Shown here: positions 17,758 through 25,902 of the stretch, in pieces
Layout: every line of letters starts with the position of its first letter
Position numbering within the stretch: the first letter of the stretch is position 1
Origin: Variovorax sp. CAN15
Lineage (GTDB): Bacteria; Pseudomonadota; Gammaproteobacteria; Burkholderiales; Burkholderiaceae_C
Reading direction: 5' to 3'
NCBI RefSeq assembly: GCF_030462475.1
Contig: NZ_JASMRZ010000002.1
Coordinates: forward strand, 228,756-290,283
DNA length: 61,528 bases
The notes under the pieces: generated by a model
What the model saw: only the letters and a program-made list of their open reading frames with translations
What the model was told of the DNA's origin: nothing
Databases searched by the model: none
Position numbers and translations under genes: made by a program

Positions 17758-17880
17758 TAAACCCCCAGTCTGCGCGCACTTCGTGTCGCTTCGCCAACCC
17801 CCTTGCAGGGGGCAACACCTGCGGCCCGGCAAAGCCGGTTCCGCGGTGTTCCCCGAAGGGGAAGGGGTCTCTTTTTAGTC
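17758..17880. repeat. Intergenic palindromic repeat element
   Basis: A C/G-rich element with nested short dyads (ACCCCCTTGCAGGGGGCA, CCCGGCAAAGCCGG, TTCCCCGAAGGGGAA) fills the modB-modA gap. Its look is that of a dispersed intergenic repeat seen in Variovorax/Acidovorax genomes; copy number cannot be judged from this window. Confidence 0.55.
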
Positions 17881-17911
17881 CTCAGCTCTCTATCACTTCC
17901 TGGAGATCATC

Positions 17912-18661
17912 ATGCGTCCGTTGCGTCTTTTGTCCCTCGTCGTCGCGCTCGCGCTGCCGCTGGCTGCATTGGCGCAGCAGATCACAGTGTCCGCCGCCGC
18001 GAGCCTGACCGACGCGTTCAAGGAGATCGGACCGAAGTTCGAGGCCGCCAAGGCGGGCGCCTCGGTGCGCTTCAATTTCGCCGCCTCGGGCGTGCTGCTG
18101 CAGCAGATCGGCCAGGGCGCGCCGGTGGACGTGTTCGCCAGCGCCGACCAGGAAACCATGAACCGCGGCGTCGAGCAGAAGGCCATCGACGCCGCCACGC
18201 GCAAGAACTTCGTCACCAACAGCCTGGTGCTCATCGAGCCCGCCAAGGAAGGCGTGGGCCTGAAGTCGCTGCAGGACCTGGGCGGTGCCGGCGTCAGGAA
18301 GATCGCCGTCGGCAAGGTCGCGACCGTGCCGGTCGGCCGATACACCAGGCAGGTACTGGACAACGCCAACCTCTGGACCGCGCTCGAGCCCAAGTTCGTG
18401 CAGGCCGACAGCGTGCGCCAGGTGCTCGACTACGTGAGCCGCGGCGAGGCCGAGGCCGGCTTCGTCTACCGCACCGACGCAGCCATCGCCGGCGACAAGG
18501 TGAAGATCGCCTTCACGCCCACCGGCCACACGCCCGTGACCTACCCGATCGCCGTGGTCGCCGAGAGCAGGCAGAAGGCGCTGGCGGGCGACTTCATCGC
18601 CTTCCTCTCGACGCCGGCAGCGCAGGAAGTGCTCGCGCGCTACGGATTCGGCAAGCCATGA
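17912..18661 (+). CDS. modA: Molybdate-binding periplasmic protein ModA
   Basis: Periplasmic receptor of the molybdate importer, 249 residues. The signal peptide MRPLRLLSLVVALALPLAALA is followed by ITVSAAASLTDAFKEIGPKFEA, the ModA N-terminal signature holding the oxyanion-binding Ser. Next come FNFAASGVLLQQIGQGAPVDVFASAD, GKVATVPVGRYTRQVL and the C-terminal LSTPAAQEVLARYGF. Its stop overlaps the modC start by four bases (ATGA). Confidence 0.94.
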   Translation: MRPLRLLSLVVALALPLAALAQQITVSAAASLTDAFKEIGPKFEAAKAGASVRFNFAASGVLLQQIGQGAPVDVFASADQETMNRGVEQKAIDAATRKNFVTNSLVLIEPAKEGVGLKSLQDLGGAGVRKIAVGKVATVPVGRYTRQVLDNANLWTALEPKFVQADSVRQVLDYVSRGEAEAGFVYRTDAAIAGDKVKIAFTPTGHTPVTYPIAVVAESRQKALAGDFIAFLSTPAAQEVLARYGFGKP

Positions 18662-19446
18662 TCGACGTCGATCTGAAGCTCACGGTGGCCGATGGCCGTC
18701 GGCGCTTCGATCTCGCGGTGCGTTTCGCGACGGACGTGCCCTTTGCCGCGCTCTACGGCCCGTCGGGCGCGGGCAAGTCGCTCACCCTGCAGGCCATCGC
18801 CGGCCTGCTGCATCCCCGTTCGGGCCATGTGCGGCTCGACGGCCGCACGCTGTACGACGCGGCCCAGGGCATCGACGTGCCCGCGCCGGCGCGGCGCATC
18901 GGCTATCTCTTCCAGGACTACGCGCTGTTCCCGCACTTGAGCGTGCGCGAGAACGTCTCCTTCGGCCTGACCGCATGGCATCGCCGCAAGCCCGCCGCGA
19001 AAGACGCCGAGCGGGTGCACGCCCTGCTCGAGAGCTTCGGCCTCGCCGCGCTCGCCGACAGCCGCCCGCAGACCCTCTCGGGCGGCCAGCGCCAGCGCGT
19101 GGCGCTGGCCCGCGCCCTGGCCTGCGAACCGCAGGTGCTGCTGCTCGACGAGCCGTTCGCGGCACTCAACCCGATGCTGCGCGCCGAACTGCGCGAGGAA
19201 CTCGCCCAGGTGCGCAGGCAGTGGGGCATTCCGGTGCTGATGATCACGCACGACATCGAGGACGTGCTCGCCCTGGCCGACGTGGCCTTCGTCTACAGCG
19301 AAGGCCGGGTGGTGCGCGAGATCGACCTGCACAACGCCGAGAGCCGCGATGTCGCGCTGCACGAGGCGGCCGGTGCTCATATCGCGGAAGACACCCCGCT
19401 GCGGCGCAAGCTGCGGGGGCTGCTCATGCAGGACGTGCGCCACTGA
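18658..19446 (+). CDS. modC: Molybdate ABC transporter ATPase ModC (without Mop domain)
   Basis: Cytoplasmic ATPase of the molybdate importer. Walker A GPSGAGKS, Q-loop LFQDYALFPHLSV, signature LSGGQRQRVALARAL, Walker B VLLLDEP and the H-loop ITHDIEDV are all present. At 262 residues it lacks the C-terminal Mop/TOBE domain (E. coli ModC is about 350), so the usual ATPase-level molybdate trans-inhibition may be absent here, as molybdate sensing is in the short ModE. Confidence 0.92.
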   Translation: MIDVDLKLTVADGRRRFDLAVRFATDVPFAALYGPSGAGKSLTLQAIAGLLHPRSGHVRLDGRTLYDAAQGIDVPAPARRIGYLFQDYALFPHLSVRENVSFGLTAWHRRKPAAKDAERVHALLESFGLAALADSRPQTLSGGQRQRVALARALACEPQVLLLDEPFAALNPMLRAELREELAQVRRQWGIPVLMITHDIEDVLALADVAFVYSEGRVVREIDLHNAESRDVALHEAAGAHIAEDTPLRRKLRGLLMQDVRH

Positions 19447-19479
19447 CGTCTTGCATCGCATAAGCGATACACTTTGGCG

Positions 19480-19764
19480 ATGAAAACCGCCACCATCCCC
19501 TCCGTGCGTGTCGAGCCCGAGTTCCGGGACGAGGTCGAACGGGTGCTCGGCGAGGGCGAGACCCTGTCACAGTTCGTCGAAGCGGCCGTCCGTGCCTGCG
19601 TTCTGCAGCGCAAGAGCCAGGCCGAGTTCGTGGCGCGCGGCATGAAATCGTTGGCCAGCGCCCGCCGCAGCGGCGAATACGTCGAGGCCGGCGAAATGAT
19701 GCAACGCCTCAGGACCAAGCTCGAATCTGCAACGAAGAAGCGACAGGACGCGGTCCGCCGGTGA
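19480..19764 (+). CDS. Antitoxin of a ParD/RelB-like toxin-antitoxin pair
   Basis: A 94-residue protein starting MKTATIPSVRVEPEFRDEVERVLGEGETLSQFVEAAVRACVLQRKSQAEF. The N-terminal beta strand plus two helices look like a ribbon-helix-helix DNA-binding fold, and the C-terminal half is a basic helix that would wrap the toxin. The ATG at 19480 is chosen over a TTG two codons earlier. The stop overlaps the toxin GTG by four bases. It sits between mod and fdh genes and has no evident link to either. Confidence 0.75.
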   Translation: MKTATIPSVRVEPEFRDEVERVLGEGETLSQFVEAAVRACVLQRKSQAEFVARGMKSLASARRSGEYVEAGEMMQRLRTKLESATKKRQDAVRR

Positions 19765-20075
19765 GCTATTCGGTCCGGTTCACGCGCCAGGCGGCCGAAG
19801 ACCTGGAGCGGTTGTACGGCTTCATCCTGGAGCGCGAGCTCTCCAAAGGCGGCGATCTCGAATTGGCCGAGCGAGCCCTTGACGCAATCGAGCACGGCAT
19901 CGCAACTCTCTGCTTTTCACCCTTCACATGCAGGAAGGCGGGCGACAGTCCTTTCATCCGCGAGCTCGTGATTCCGTTCGGCGCTACAGGCTATGTGGCT
20001 CTCTTCGAGATAGAAGCGAACGATTCGATCGTCGTGGCCGCCGTCAGGCACCAGCGCGAAGACGACTATCACTGA
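19761..20075 (+). CDS. ParE/RelE-family toxin
   Basis: A 104-residue protein starting (GTG) MSYSVRFTRQAAEDLERLYGFILE, typical of the ParE/RelE fold: first strand, then two helices. It continues with HGIATLCFSPFTCRKAG and ELVIPFGATGYVALFEIEANDSIVVAAVRHQREDDYH, which is the RelE-superfamily C-terminal strand ending with an Arg-His-Gln-Arg segment. Its target (gyrase or ribosome) cannot be told from sequence. It is translationally coupled to the antitoxin. Confidence 0.78.
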   Translation: MSYSVRFTRQAAEDLERLYGFILERELSKGGDLELAERALDAIEHGIATLCFSPFTCRKAGDSPFIRELVIPFGATGYVALFEIEANDSIVVAAVRHQREDDYH

Positions 20076-20167
20076 CGAAGCGGCAGCGGCCATCATTTCC
20101 TTTTTGAATCGCCGCATGTCCCGATTCAATTTGACGCTCCTCCGGCCCGCGGCGAACACTCGCTCGC

Positions 20168-22528
20168 ATGAGCAGCGAGCAGAAGATCGAGTTTTACAAG
20201 GGCCCGGCGGGCGGTTGGGGCGCATTGCGCAGCGTGACGAACGCGCTGCTGCGGCAGGACATTCCCATCAAGGGCGCGAAGACGCTGCTTTCGGCCAACC
20301 AGCCTGACGGCTTCGACTGCCCCGGCTGCGCCTGGCCCGACCGCAACCACGCCTCCACCTTCGAGTTCTGCGAGAACGGCGTGAAGGCCGTGGCCGCCGA
20401 GGCCACCGCGCGCCGGGCCGGCCCCGAGCTGTTCGCGAAGCACACGGTGGCCGAGCTGGCCGAGCAGAGCGACTTCTGGCTCGAAGACCAGGGCCGGCTC
20501 ACCCACCCCATGGCCTACGACGCGGCGAGCGACAAGTACGTGCCGATCGAATGGGACGATGCCTTCGCGCGCATCGCGCGGCACCTGAACGCGCTGCCCG
20601 ACCCCGACCAGGCCATCTTCTACACCTCGGGCCGGGCCAGCAACGAGGCGGCCTTCCTGTACCAGCTGTTCGTGCGCGAATACGGCACCAACAATTTCCC
20701 TGACTGCTCGAACATGTGCCACGAGCCCAGCGGCAGCGGCATGCGTCCGCAGCTCGGCGTGGGCAAGGGCACGGTCACGCTCGACGACTTCGAGAAGGCC
20801 GACGCGATCTTCATCTTCGGACAGAACCCCGGCACCAACCACCCCCGCATGCTCGGCGAGCTGCGCGCGGCCTCGAAGCGCGGCGCGCGCATCGTGAGCT
20901 TCAACCCGCTGCGCGAGCGCGGCCTGGAGCGTTTCGCCGACCCGCAGGACAAGCTGGAGATGGCGACCCTGGGCTCCACGCCCATCAGCACGCACTACTT
21001 CCAGCTGCGCGTGGGCGGGGACTTCTCGGCCGTCAAGGGGATGATGAAGCACGTCATCGAGCGCGAGGACGAGGCCGTGGCGCGCGGCGAGCCCTCGGTG
21101 CTCGACCATGCGTTCATCGCCGGGCACACCACCGGCTTCGAGGCGCTGGCGGCCGACCTGCGCGCCGAGCAGTGGGACGTGCTGGTGCGCGAATCGGGCC
21201 TGAGCGAGGAGCAGATCCGCGCCGCGGCCGACGTGTATCTGGGCGCGGAGCGCGTCATCGCCTGCTGGGGCATGGGCATCACGCAGCACCAGCATTCGGT
21301 GGCCACCATCCAGATGATCGGCAACCTGCTCATGATGCGCGGCAACATGGGCCGCGAAGGTGCGGGCGCCTGCCCGGTGCGCGGCCACAGCAACGTGCAG
21401 GGCGACCGCACCATGGGCATCTGGGAGAAGCCGCCCGCCGCGCTGCTCGACCGCCTGCAGCAGGTGTTCGGATTCGAGCCGCCGCGCCGCAACGGCGTCG
21501 ATACGGTCGAGGCCATCCAGTCGATGCTCGACGGCAAGGGCAAGGTGTTCTTCGCGCTCGGCGGAAACTTCGCGGCCGCCACGCCCGACACCTACCAGAC
21601 CTGGAAGGCGCTGAAGCAGTGCGAGCTCACGGTGCACGTGACCACCAAGCTCAACCGCAGCCACGTGATCCACGGGCGCGAGGCGCTCATCCTGCCGTGC
21701 CTGGGCCGCACCGAGATCGACATGCAGGCCGGCGGCCAGCAGGGCGTGACGGTGGAGGACTCCATGAGCATGGTGCACATCTCGATGGGCATCAATCCGC
21801 CCGCGTCGGAGCAGCTGCTGTCCGAGCCGGCCATCGTTGCGCGCCTCGCCGCGGCCACGCTGGGTGCGCGCAGCAACACGCCGTGGCTGTGGCTCATCGA
21901 GGACTACGCGCGCATCCGCGACAAGATCGAAGCCGTGTTCGACGACTTCAAGGATTTCAACGCCCGCGTGGCGCACCCAGGCGGCTTCCGCCTGCGCAAC
22001 ACCGCGAGCGAGCGCGTGTGGAACACCGCGTCGAAGAAGGCCGTGTTCTTCACCCACGCCGTGCCGCTGGACACCCCCTCGCACCGCGCCCGCGCGCGCT
22101 TCGCGAAAAAGGGCGACACCATCGTCTTCACGCTGCTGACCACGCGCTCGCACGACCAGTACAACACCACCATCTACGGCATGGACGACCGCTATCGCGG
22201 CGTGTTCGGTCAGCGCCGCGTGGTCTTCATCCACAAGGAAGACATCCGCGCGCTGGGCATGAAGGACGGCGACTGGGTCGACATCCAGACCGTGTGGAAC
22301 GACGGCCAGGAGCGCCGCGCCGACCGCTTCAAGCTGGTGGCCTACGACATCCCGCGCGGCAACATCGCGGCCTACTACCCCGAGACCAATCCGCTGGTGC
22401 CGCTGTCGGCAGTGGCCGAGAACGCGGGCACGCCGACCTCCAAGTCGATTCCCGTGGTGCTGGTGCCGCACGAGCTGCCGATCCAGAAGCTGGCGGAGGA
22501 CGAGGCCGACGGCGTGGTGGCTGCATGA
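20168..22528 (+). CDS. FdhF/YdeP-family molybdopterin oxidoreductase
   Basis: A 786-residue cytoplasmic molybdoenzyme of the DMSO reductase superfamily, YdeP branch. FDCPGCAWPDRNHASTFEFCENG at the N-terminus supplies an iron-sulfur cluster site. The molybdopterin-binding part has TSGRASNEAAFLYQLFVREYGTNN, DCSNMCHEPSG, FIFGQNPGTNHPRM, GMGITQHQHSV and GACPVRGHSNVQGDR. The C-terminal dinucleotide-binding domain has HDQYNTTIYGMDDRYRGVFG. No signal peptide. Related enzymes are annotated as putative formate dehydrogenase alpha subunits, but the substrate of YdeP proteins is not established. The nearby fdhD and mod genes fit a Mo-enzyme role. Confidence 0.88.
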   Translation: MSSEQKIEFYKGPAGGWGALRSVTNALLRQDIPIKGAKTLLSANQPDGFDCPGCAWPDRNHASTFEFCENGVKAVAAEATARRAGPELFAKHTVAELAEQSDFWLEDQGRLTHPMAYDAASDKYVPIEWDDAFARIARHLNALPDPDQAIFYTSGRASNEAAFLYQLFVREYGTNNFPDCSNMCHEPSGSGMRPQLGVGKGTVTLDDFEKADAIFIFGQNPGTNHPRMLGELRAASKRGARIVSFNPLRERGLERFADPQDKLEMATLGSTPISTHYFQLRVGGDFSAVKGMMKHVIEREDEAVARGEPSVLDHAFIAGHTTGFEALAADLRAEQWDVLVRESGLSEEQIRAAADVYLGAERVIACWGMGITQHQHSVATIQMIGNLLMMRGNMGREGAGACPVRGHSNVQGDRTMGIWEKPPAALLDRLQQVFGFEPPRRNGVDTVEAIQSMLDGKGKVFFALGGNFAAATPDTYQTWKALKQCELTVHVTTKLNRSHVIHGREALILPCLGRTEIDMQAGGQQGVTVEDSMSMVHISMGINPPASEQLLSEPAIVARLAAATLGARSNTPWLWLIEDYARIRDKIEAVFDDFKDFNARVAHPGGFRLRNTASERVWNTASKKAVFFTHAVPLDTPSHRARARFAKKGDTIVFTLLTTRSHDQYNTTIYGMDDRYRGVFGQRRVVFIHKEDIRALGMKDGDWVDIQTVWNDGQERRADRFKLVAYDIPRGNIAAYYPETNPLVPLSAVAENAGTPTSKSIPVVLVPHELPIQKLAEDEADGVVAA

Positions 22529-22589
22529 GCCCCCGCCCGGCCGCTCCGAAGGGGGCTCGCACCGCAGCCCGCCAGGGCGGAGGTACTCC

Positions 22590-22877
22590 GTGAGCGCCTT
22601 GCTGCAGGACAGTCTGTCGGTGGCCATCCTGCGCATGCTCGCGCAGGAGCCCGACGGCACCGGCGTCTCGCTGCCGCGCCTGGGCAAGCGGCTCGGCCAG
22701 GGCGCCAGCGTGCTGATGCGCCGGCTCACGATGATGGGCGATGCCGCCATCGGCGGCGTGCGCGGCCCCGGCTGGGTGCGCGTGGTGCAGCACGATGATC
22801 GCTGGGTCGCGCACCTGCTCGATGCCGGCAGGGCGCAGGCGCAAACCCTGCCTCCCGAAGACGAAAACCGCGACTGA
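22590..22877 (+). CDS. Small helix-turn-helix-like protein between the YdeP gene and fdhD
   Basis: A 95-residue protein (GTG start behind GGAGG) reading MSALLQDSLSVAILRMLAQEPDGTGVSLPRLGKRLGQGASVLMRRLTMMGDAAIGG. This pattern of two helices, recognition helix and wing (RGPGWVRVVQHDDRWVAHL) suggests a winged helix. It may regulate or assist the flanking Mo-enzyme genes; function is not known. Tight spacing (62 and 31 bases) implies one operon. Confidence 0.65.
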   Translation: MSALLQDSLSVAILRMLAQEPDGTGVSLPRLGKRLGQGASVLMRRLTMMGDAAIGGVRGPGWVRVVQHDDRWVAHLLDAGRAQAQTLPPEDENRD

Positions 22878-22908
22878 GCCGACAATGGCCGGCCCAGCCG
22901 GAGCCAAT

Positions 22909-23790
22909 ATGTCGCAGCCAGATATCGACGCCCCCGAAGACACCCTGCCGCCGCTGTCTCGGCACGCCGTGCGCGTGTTCGGCGAGCGCGGCGTCGCGCC
23001 CGAAGGCGAGCTGCGCGACGACACCCTCGCGGCCGAGGTGCCTGTGGCACTTGTGTTCAACGGCGTCTCGCACGCGGTGATGATGGCCACGCCGCAGGAC
23101 ATGGAGGCCTTCGCGCTCGGCTTCGCGCTGAGCGAGGGCATCCTCGACGCCGCCGCCGATTGCCGCGGCATCGACGTGCGCACTGTCGATGCATCCGAAG
23201 CCGGCCTGCCCGCCGGCATGCCTGGCATCGAGGTGCAGCTCGAGATCTCCACGCGCAGCTTCGAGCGCCTGAAAGACCGCCGCCGCAGCCTCGCGGGCCG
23301 CACCGGCTGCGGCGTCTGCGGTGTCGAGAGCTTCGCGGGCCTCGACCTCTCTCCGCAGCGCGTGCCCCGGCGCGACTGGATCGAACGCATCGACCTCGCG
23401 GCCGTGCTGCGCGCCTTCGCCGCCATGCCGCCGCGCCAGGTCTTCAACGCCGAGGCAGGCGCGATCCATGCGGCCGCATGGGCCACGGTCGACGGCGAAC
23501 TCACCGACCTGATGGAAGACGTGGGCCGCCATAACGCGCTCGACAAGCTGCTCGGCAGGCTTGCGCTGGCAGGCCGCCTCGAGGAGCCGGGCTTCGTGCT
23601 GATGTCAAGCCGGGGCAGCCACGAACTGGTGCGCAAGTGCGCGCGACTCGGCATCGCGGCGATGGCGACCATCTCGGCGCCCACGGCCATGGGTGTACGC
23701 ATGGCCGAGCTGTGCGGCCTGCGGTTCTGGGGCCTGTGCCGTGCGCCGCGGGGCGTGCTCTATGCCGATGGGCGTTGCAGCGACAGTTGA
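22909..23790 (+). CDS. fdhD: Formate dehydrogenase accessory sulfurtransferase FdhD
   Basis: Transfers sulfur from IscS to the molybdenum cofactor before its insertion into formate dehydrogenase. The 293-residue protein starts MSQPDIDAPEDT behind GGAG; an ATG at 22885 is less likely. It carries the redox loop TGCGVCGVES, the LVFNGVSHAVMMATPQDMEAFALGFALSEG domain start, DVGRHNALDKLLG and SSRGSHELVRKCARLGI. It would serve the selenocysteine formate dehydrogenase at 52904 as well as the YdeP-like enzyme. Confidence 0.95.
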   Translation: MSQPDIDAPEDTLPPLSRHAVRVFGERGVAPEGELRDDTLAAEVPVALVFNGVSHAVMMATPQDMEAFALGFALSEGILDAAADCRGIDVRTVDASEAGLPAGMPGIEVQLEISTRSFERLKDRRRSLAGRTGCGVCGVESFAGLDLSPQRVPRRDWIERIDLAAVLRAFAAMPPRQVFNAEAGAIHAAAWATVDGELTDLMEDVGRHNALDKLLGRLALAGRLEEPGFVLMSSRGSHELVRKCARLGIAAMATISAPTAMGVRMAELCGLRFWGLCRAPRGVLYADGRCSDS

Positions 23791-23884
23791 AGTGTCGCGG
23801 CCCTCATCGGTGCGAGTGCATTCGGCCGCTTTGATCTCGTGATATTGATAACAAAGGGCTGGTGAGTTGTTAATTTCAGCGCCG

Positions 23885-23913
23885 TTTACAAATGCAACGG
23901 TGTTGCATATCTA
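23885..23913 (+). promoter_or_regulatory. Sigma-70 promoter of the CDI locus with a dyad in the spacer
   Basis: TTTACA (23885-23890) and TATCTA (23908-23913) are separated by exactly 17 bases. The spacer holds a perfect 7-bp dyad ATGCAAC-GGT-GTTGCAT (23892-23908), which looks like an operator. The surrounding 150 bases are AT-rich relative to the genome. Confidence 0.6.
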
Positions 23914-23941
23914 ACGGAACACTCGAGAATTCTCCGAGACA

Positions 23942-23969
23942 CGTTTGGCCACATATGTGCGGCCAAACG
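23942..23969 (+). promoter_or_regulatory. Hairpin immediately before the tpsB start codon
   Basis: CGTTTGGCC and GGCCAAACG form a 9-bp perfect stem with a 10-base loop ending four bases before the ATG at 23974. No ribosome site is visible outside it, so it could limit translation of the transporter gene. Confidence 0.45.
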
Positions 23970-23973
23970 CAGC

Positions 23974-25791
23974 ATGAAAATCCGCGCCCGCGGCGTATTC
24001 CTCGCCGCATTCATCCGGGTTCTCATGCTCTTTCGCCCTCGTTCGTGCGCGTCGCAAACGCTGCGCATCATCCCTGTAGCGTGCCTGCTGCTTGCAGCTT
24101 CGGCCGACGCGTCCGCTCAAGCCAATCCTTCCTCTCCCGATCCTTTCGTAGAGCAACTGCGCCAGCGCGAACGCGAGCGCGCCTTGCGCGAGCAACAGGA
24201 AGGAGCGGTCGACAGCCGCCTGCAGGGGCCTCAGGGAGCAGATCCGGGCCGCTTGCCCGAGGCGGAGTCACCTTGTTTCCGTATCGATCGCCTTGCGCTT
24301 GCAGGAGAGAGAGCCGCTGACTTCCAGTGGGCGCTGGATGCCGCCGCGGGAGCGGAAGAAGGCGACAGCCCCATCGGCAGATGCCTGGGTACGCGGGGAA
24401 TCAACATCGTCATGGCCCGACTCCAGAGGGCCGTCATCGCAAGGGGATACGTCACCACACGCGTGCTGGCTGCGCCGCAGGATCTTGCCGCCGGCACCCT
24501 GACATTCACCTTGATTCCGGGGCGCATCGCGTCGATTCGAGGCGCAGCCGAGTCGGGTACTCGTCTGGAGGGAAATCGGCTCCTGCTTCCGGGTGCCATC
24601 CCCGCGCGCTCCGGTGACCTGCTCGACCTGAGAGACATCGAACAAGGCCTCGAGAACCTGAAACGCGTACCGACCGCCGAGGCAGACATCCAGATCGAGC
24701 CATCCGCCGAGCCCAATGCCCGACCGGGTGACAGCGACCTTGTCATCAAGTACGTGCAGCCACGGATGTTCCGCGGGGTGCTCAGCGTCGACGACAGTGG
24801 CACGGAGTCCACCGGCAGATACCAGGCCGGCGCTACCGTCTCGGCCGACAACCTCTTTGGCGTCAACGATCTTTTCTATGTCAATGCCAACCACAGCATC
24901 GACGGGTACGTGCTGGGAAACCCGCGTCGCGGCACCGAGGGCCAGACCGTCCATTACTCGCTGCCCTGGGGCTACTGGCTTCTGGGATTCACCGGTTCGA
25001 ACAGCCGGTACCGGCAAGCCGTGGCGGGCCTGAACCAGGACTACATCTACGCCGGCAAGGCCAACAACGCAGAAATCAGGCTCTCGCGTCTCATCCATCG
25101 CGATCAGCGCCGCAGGACCACGGTTTCGATCCGTGCCTTGCGCCGCGAGTCGCGCAGCTTCATCGACGACACCCAGATCGAGAACCAGCATCGCGTGGTC
25201 GGCGGCTGGGAGGCCAGCCTTAGCCACAGGGCGTTCCTCGGCGATGCCACGCTGGATGGCACGTTCGCGTTCCGTCAGGGCACAGGGGCCTTCGGCGCCA
25301 GGCGAGCGCCGGAGGAGGCCTTCGACGAGGGAACCAGCCGCTTCCGCCTGGCGACGGCCGATGTGAGCCTCAACGTGCCTTTCAAGCTTGGCGAGCAGCG
25401 GTTGCGCTACGCAGGCCAGTGGCGCGCGCAGTGGAATCGCACCCAGCTCACGCCGCAGGACCGCTTCGGCATCGGCGGGCGCTACACCGTGCGCGGCTTC
25501 GACGGCGATACCAGCCTGCTCGCCGAGCGAGGCTGGCTGCTGCGCAACGACATCGGCTGGGCAGTGGGGCAGAGCGGAGCCGAGCTCTATGCAGGCATCG
25601 ACTACGGCCAGGTGGGCGGCAAGTCGGTCGAGTGGCTGCCGGGCAATCACCTGGCGGGCGGCGTGATCGGCGTTCGCGGGGCTTGGAGAGGGTTGAACTA
25701 CGACGTCTTCCTCGGTGCTCCGATCAGCAAGCCAGAGGGATACCGCACAGCCGGGATCACGACCGGGTTCAACCTCAACTTCAGTTTTTGA
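23974..25791 (+). CDS. cdiB: Two-partner secretion outer-membrane transporter (TpsB; CdiB/FhaC family)
   Basis: A 605-residue Omp85-type pore that exports the large TpsA partner encoded downstream. After a long N-terminal signal region (hydrophobic core IIPVACLLLAASADASA) comes a helix rich in Q/R/E (QLRQRERERALREQQEG), as in FhaC helix 1. Two POTRA domains follow, from SPCFRIDRLALAGE and including GRCLGTRGINIVMARLQRAVIARGYVTTRV. The 16-strand barrel carries the conserved GIGGRYTVRGFDGD motif and ends in F (LNFSF). The gene for its substrate starts 111 bases later. Confidence 0.92.
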   Translation: MKIRARGVFLAAFIRVLMLFRPRSCASQTLRIIPVACLLLAASADASAQANPSSPDPFVEQLRQRERERALREQQEGAVDSRLQGPQGADPGRLPEAESPCFRIDRLALAGERAADFQWALDAAAGAEEGDSPIGRCLGTRGINIVMARLQRAVIARGYVTTRVLAAPQDLAAGTLTFTLIPGRIASIRGAAESGTRLEGNRLLLPGAIPARSGDLLDLRDIEQGLENLKRVPTAEADIQIEPSAEPNARPGDSDLVIKYVQPRMFRGVLSVDDSGTESTGRYQAGATVSADNLFGVNDLFYVNANHSIDGYVLGNPRRGTEGQTVHYSLPWGYWLLGFTGSNSRYRQAVAGLNQDYIYAGKANNAEIRLSRLIHRDQRRRTTVSIRALRRESRSFIDDTQIENQHRVVGGWEASLSHRAFLGDATLDGTFAFRQGTGAFGARRAPEEAFDEGTSRFRLATADVSLNVPFKLGEQRLRYAGQWRAQWNRTQLTPQDRFGIGGRYTVRGFDGDTSLLAERGWLLRNDIGWAVGQSGAELYAGIDYGQVGGKSVEWLPGNHLAGGVIGVRGAWRGLNYDVFLGAPISKPEGYRTAGITTGFNLNFSF

Positions 25792-25902
25792 GGCGGAAGC
25801 AACGCTGGAGAGCGATCAAGGAAATCGTCGGCGATGCGAACTTTGCAATCGGTCGCCGGCTTGATTCGAGTTTGAGTTTCCGAGCTATCAGGGAGAGAAA
25901 AA

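Noticed and set aside
20126..23050. 974-codon minus-strand frame over the YdeP-like and fdhD genes
   Set aside because: Low-complexity Arg/His/Ala/Val sequence opposite well-supported genes; no start signal.
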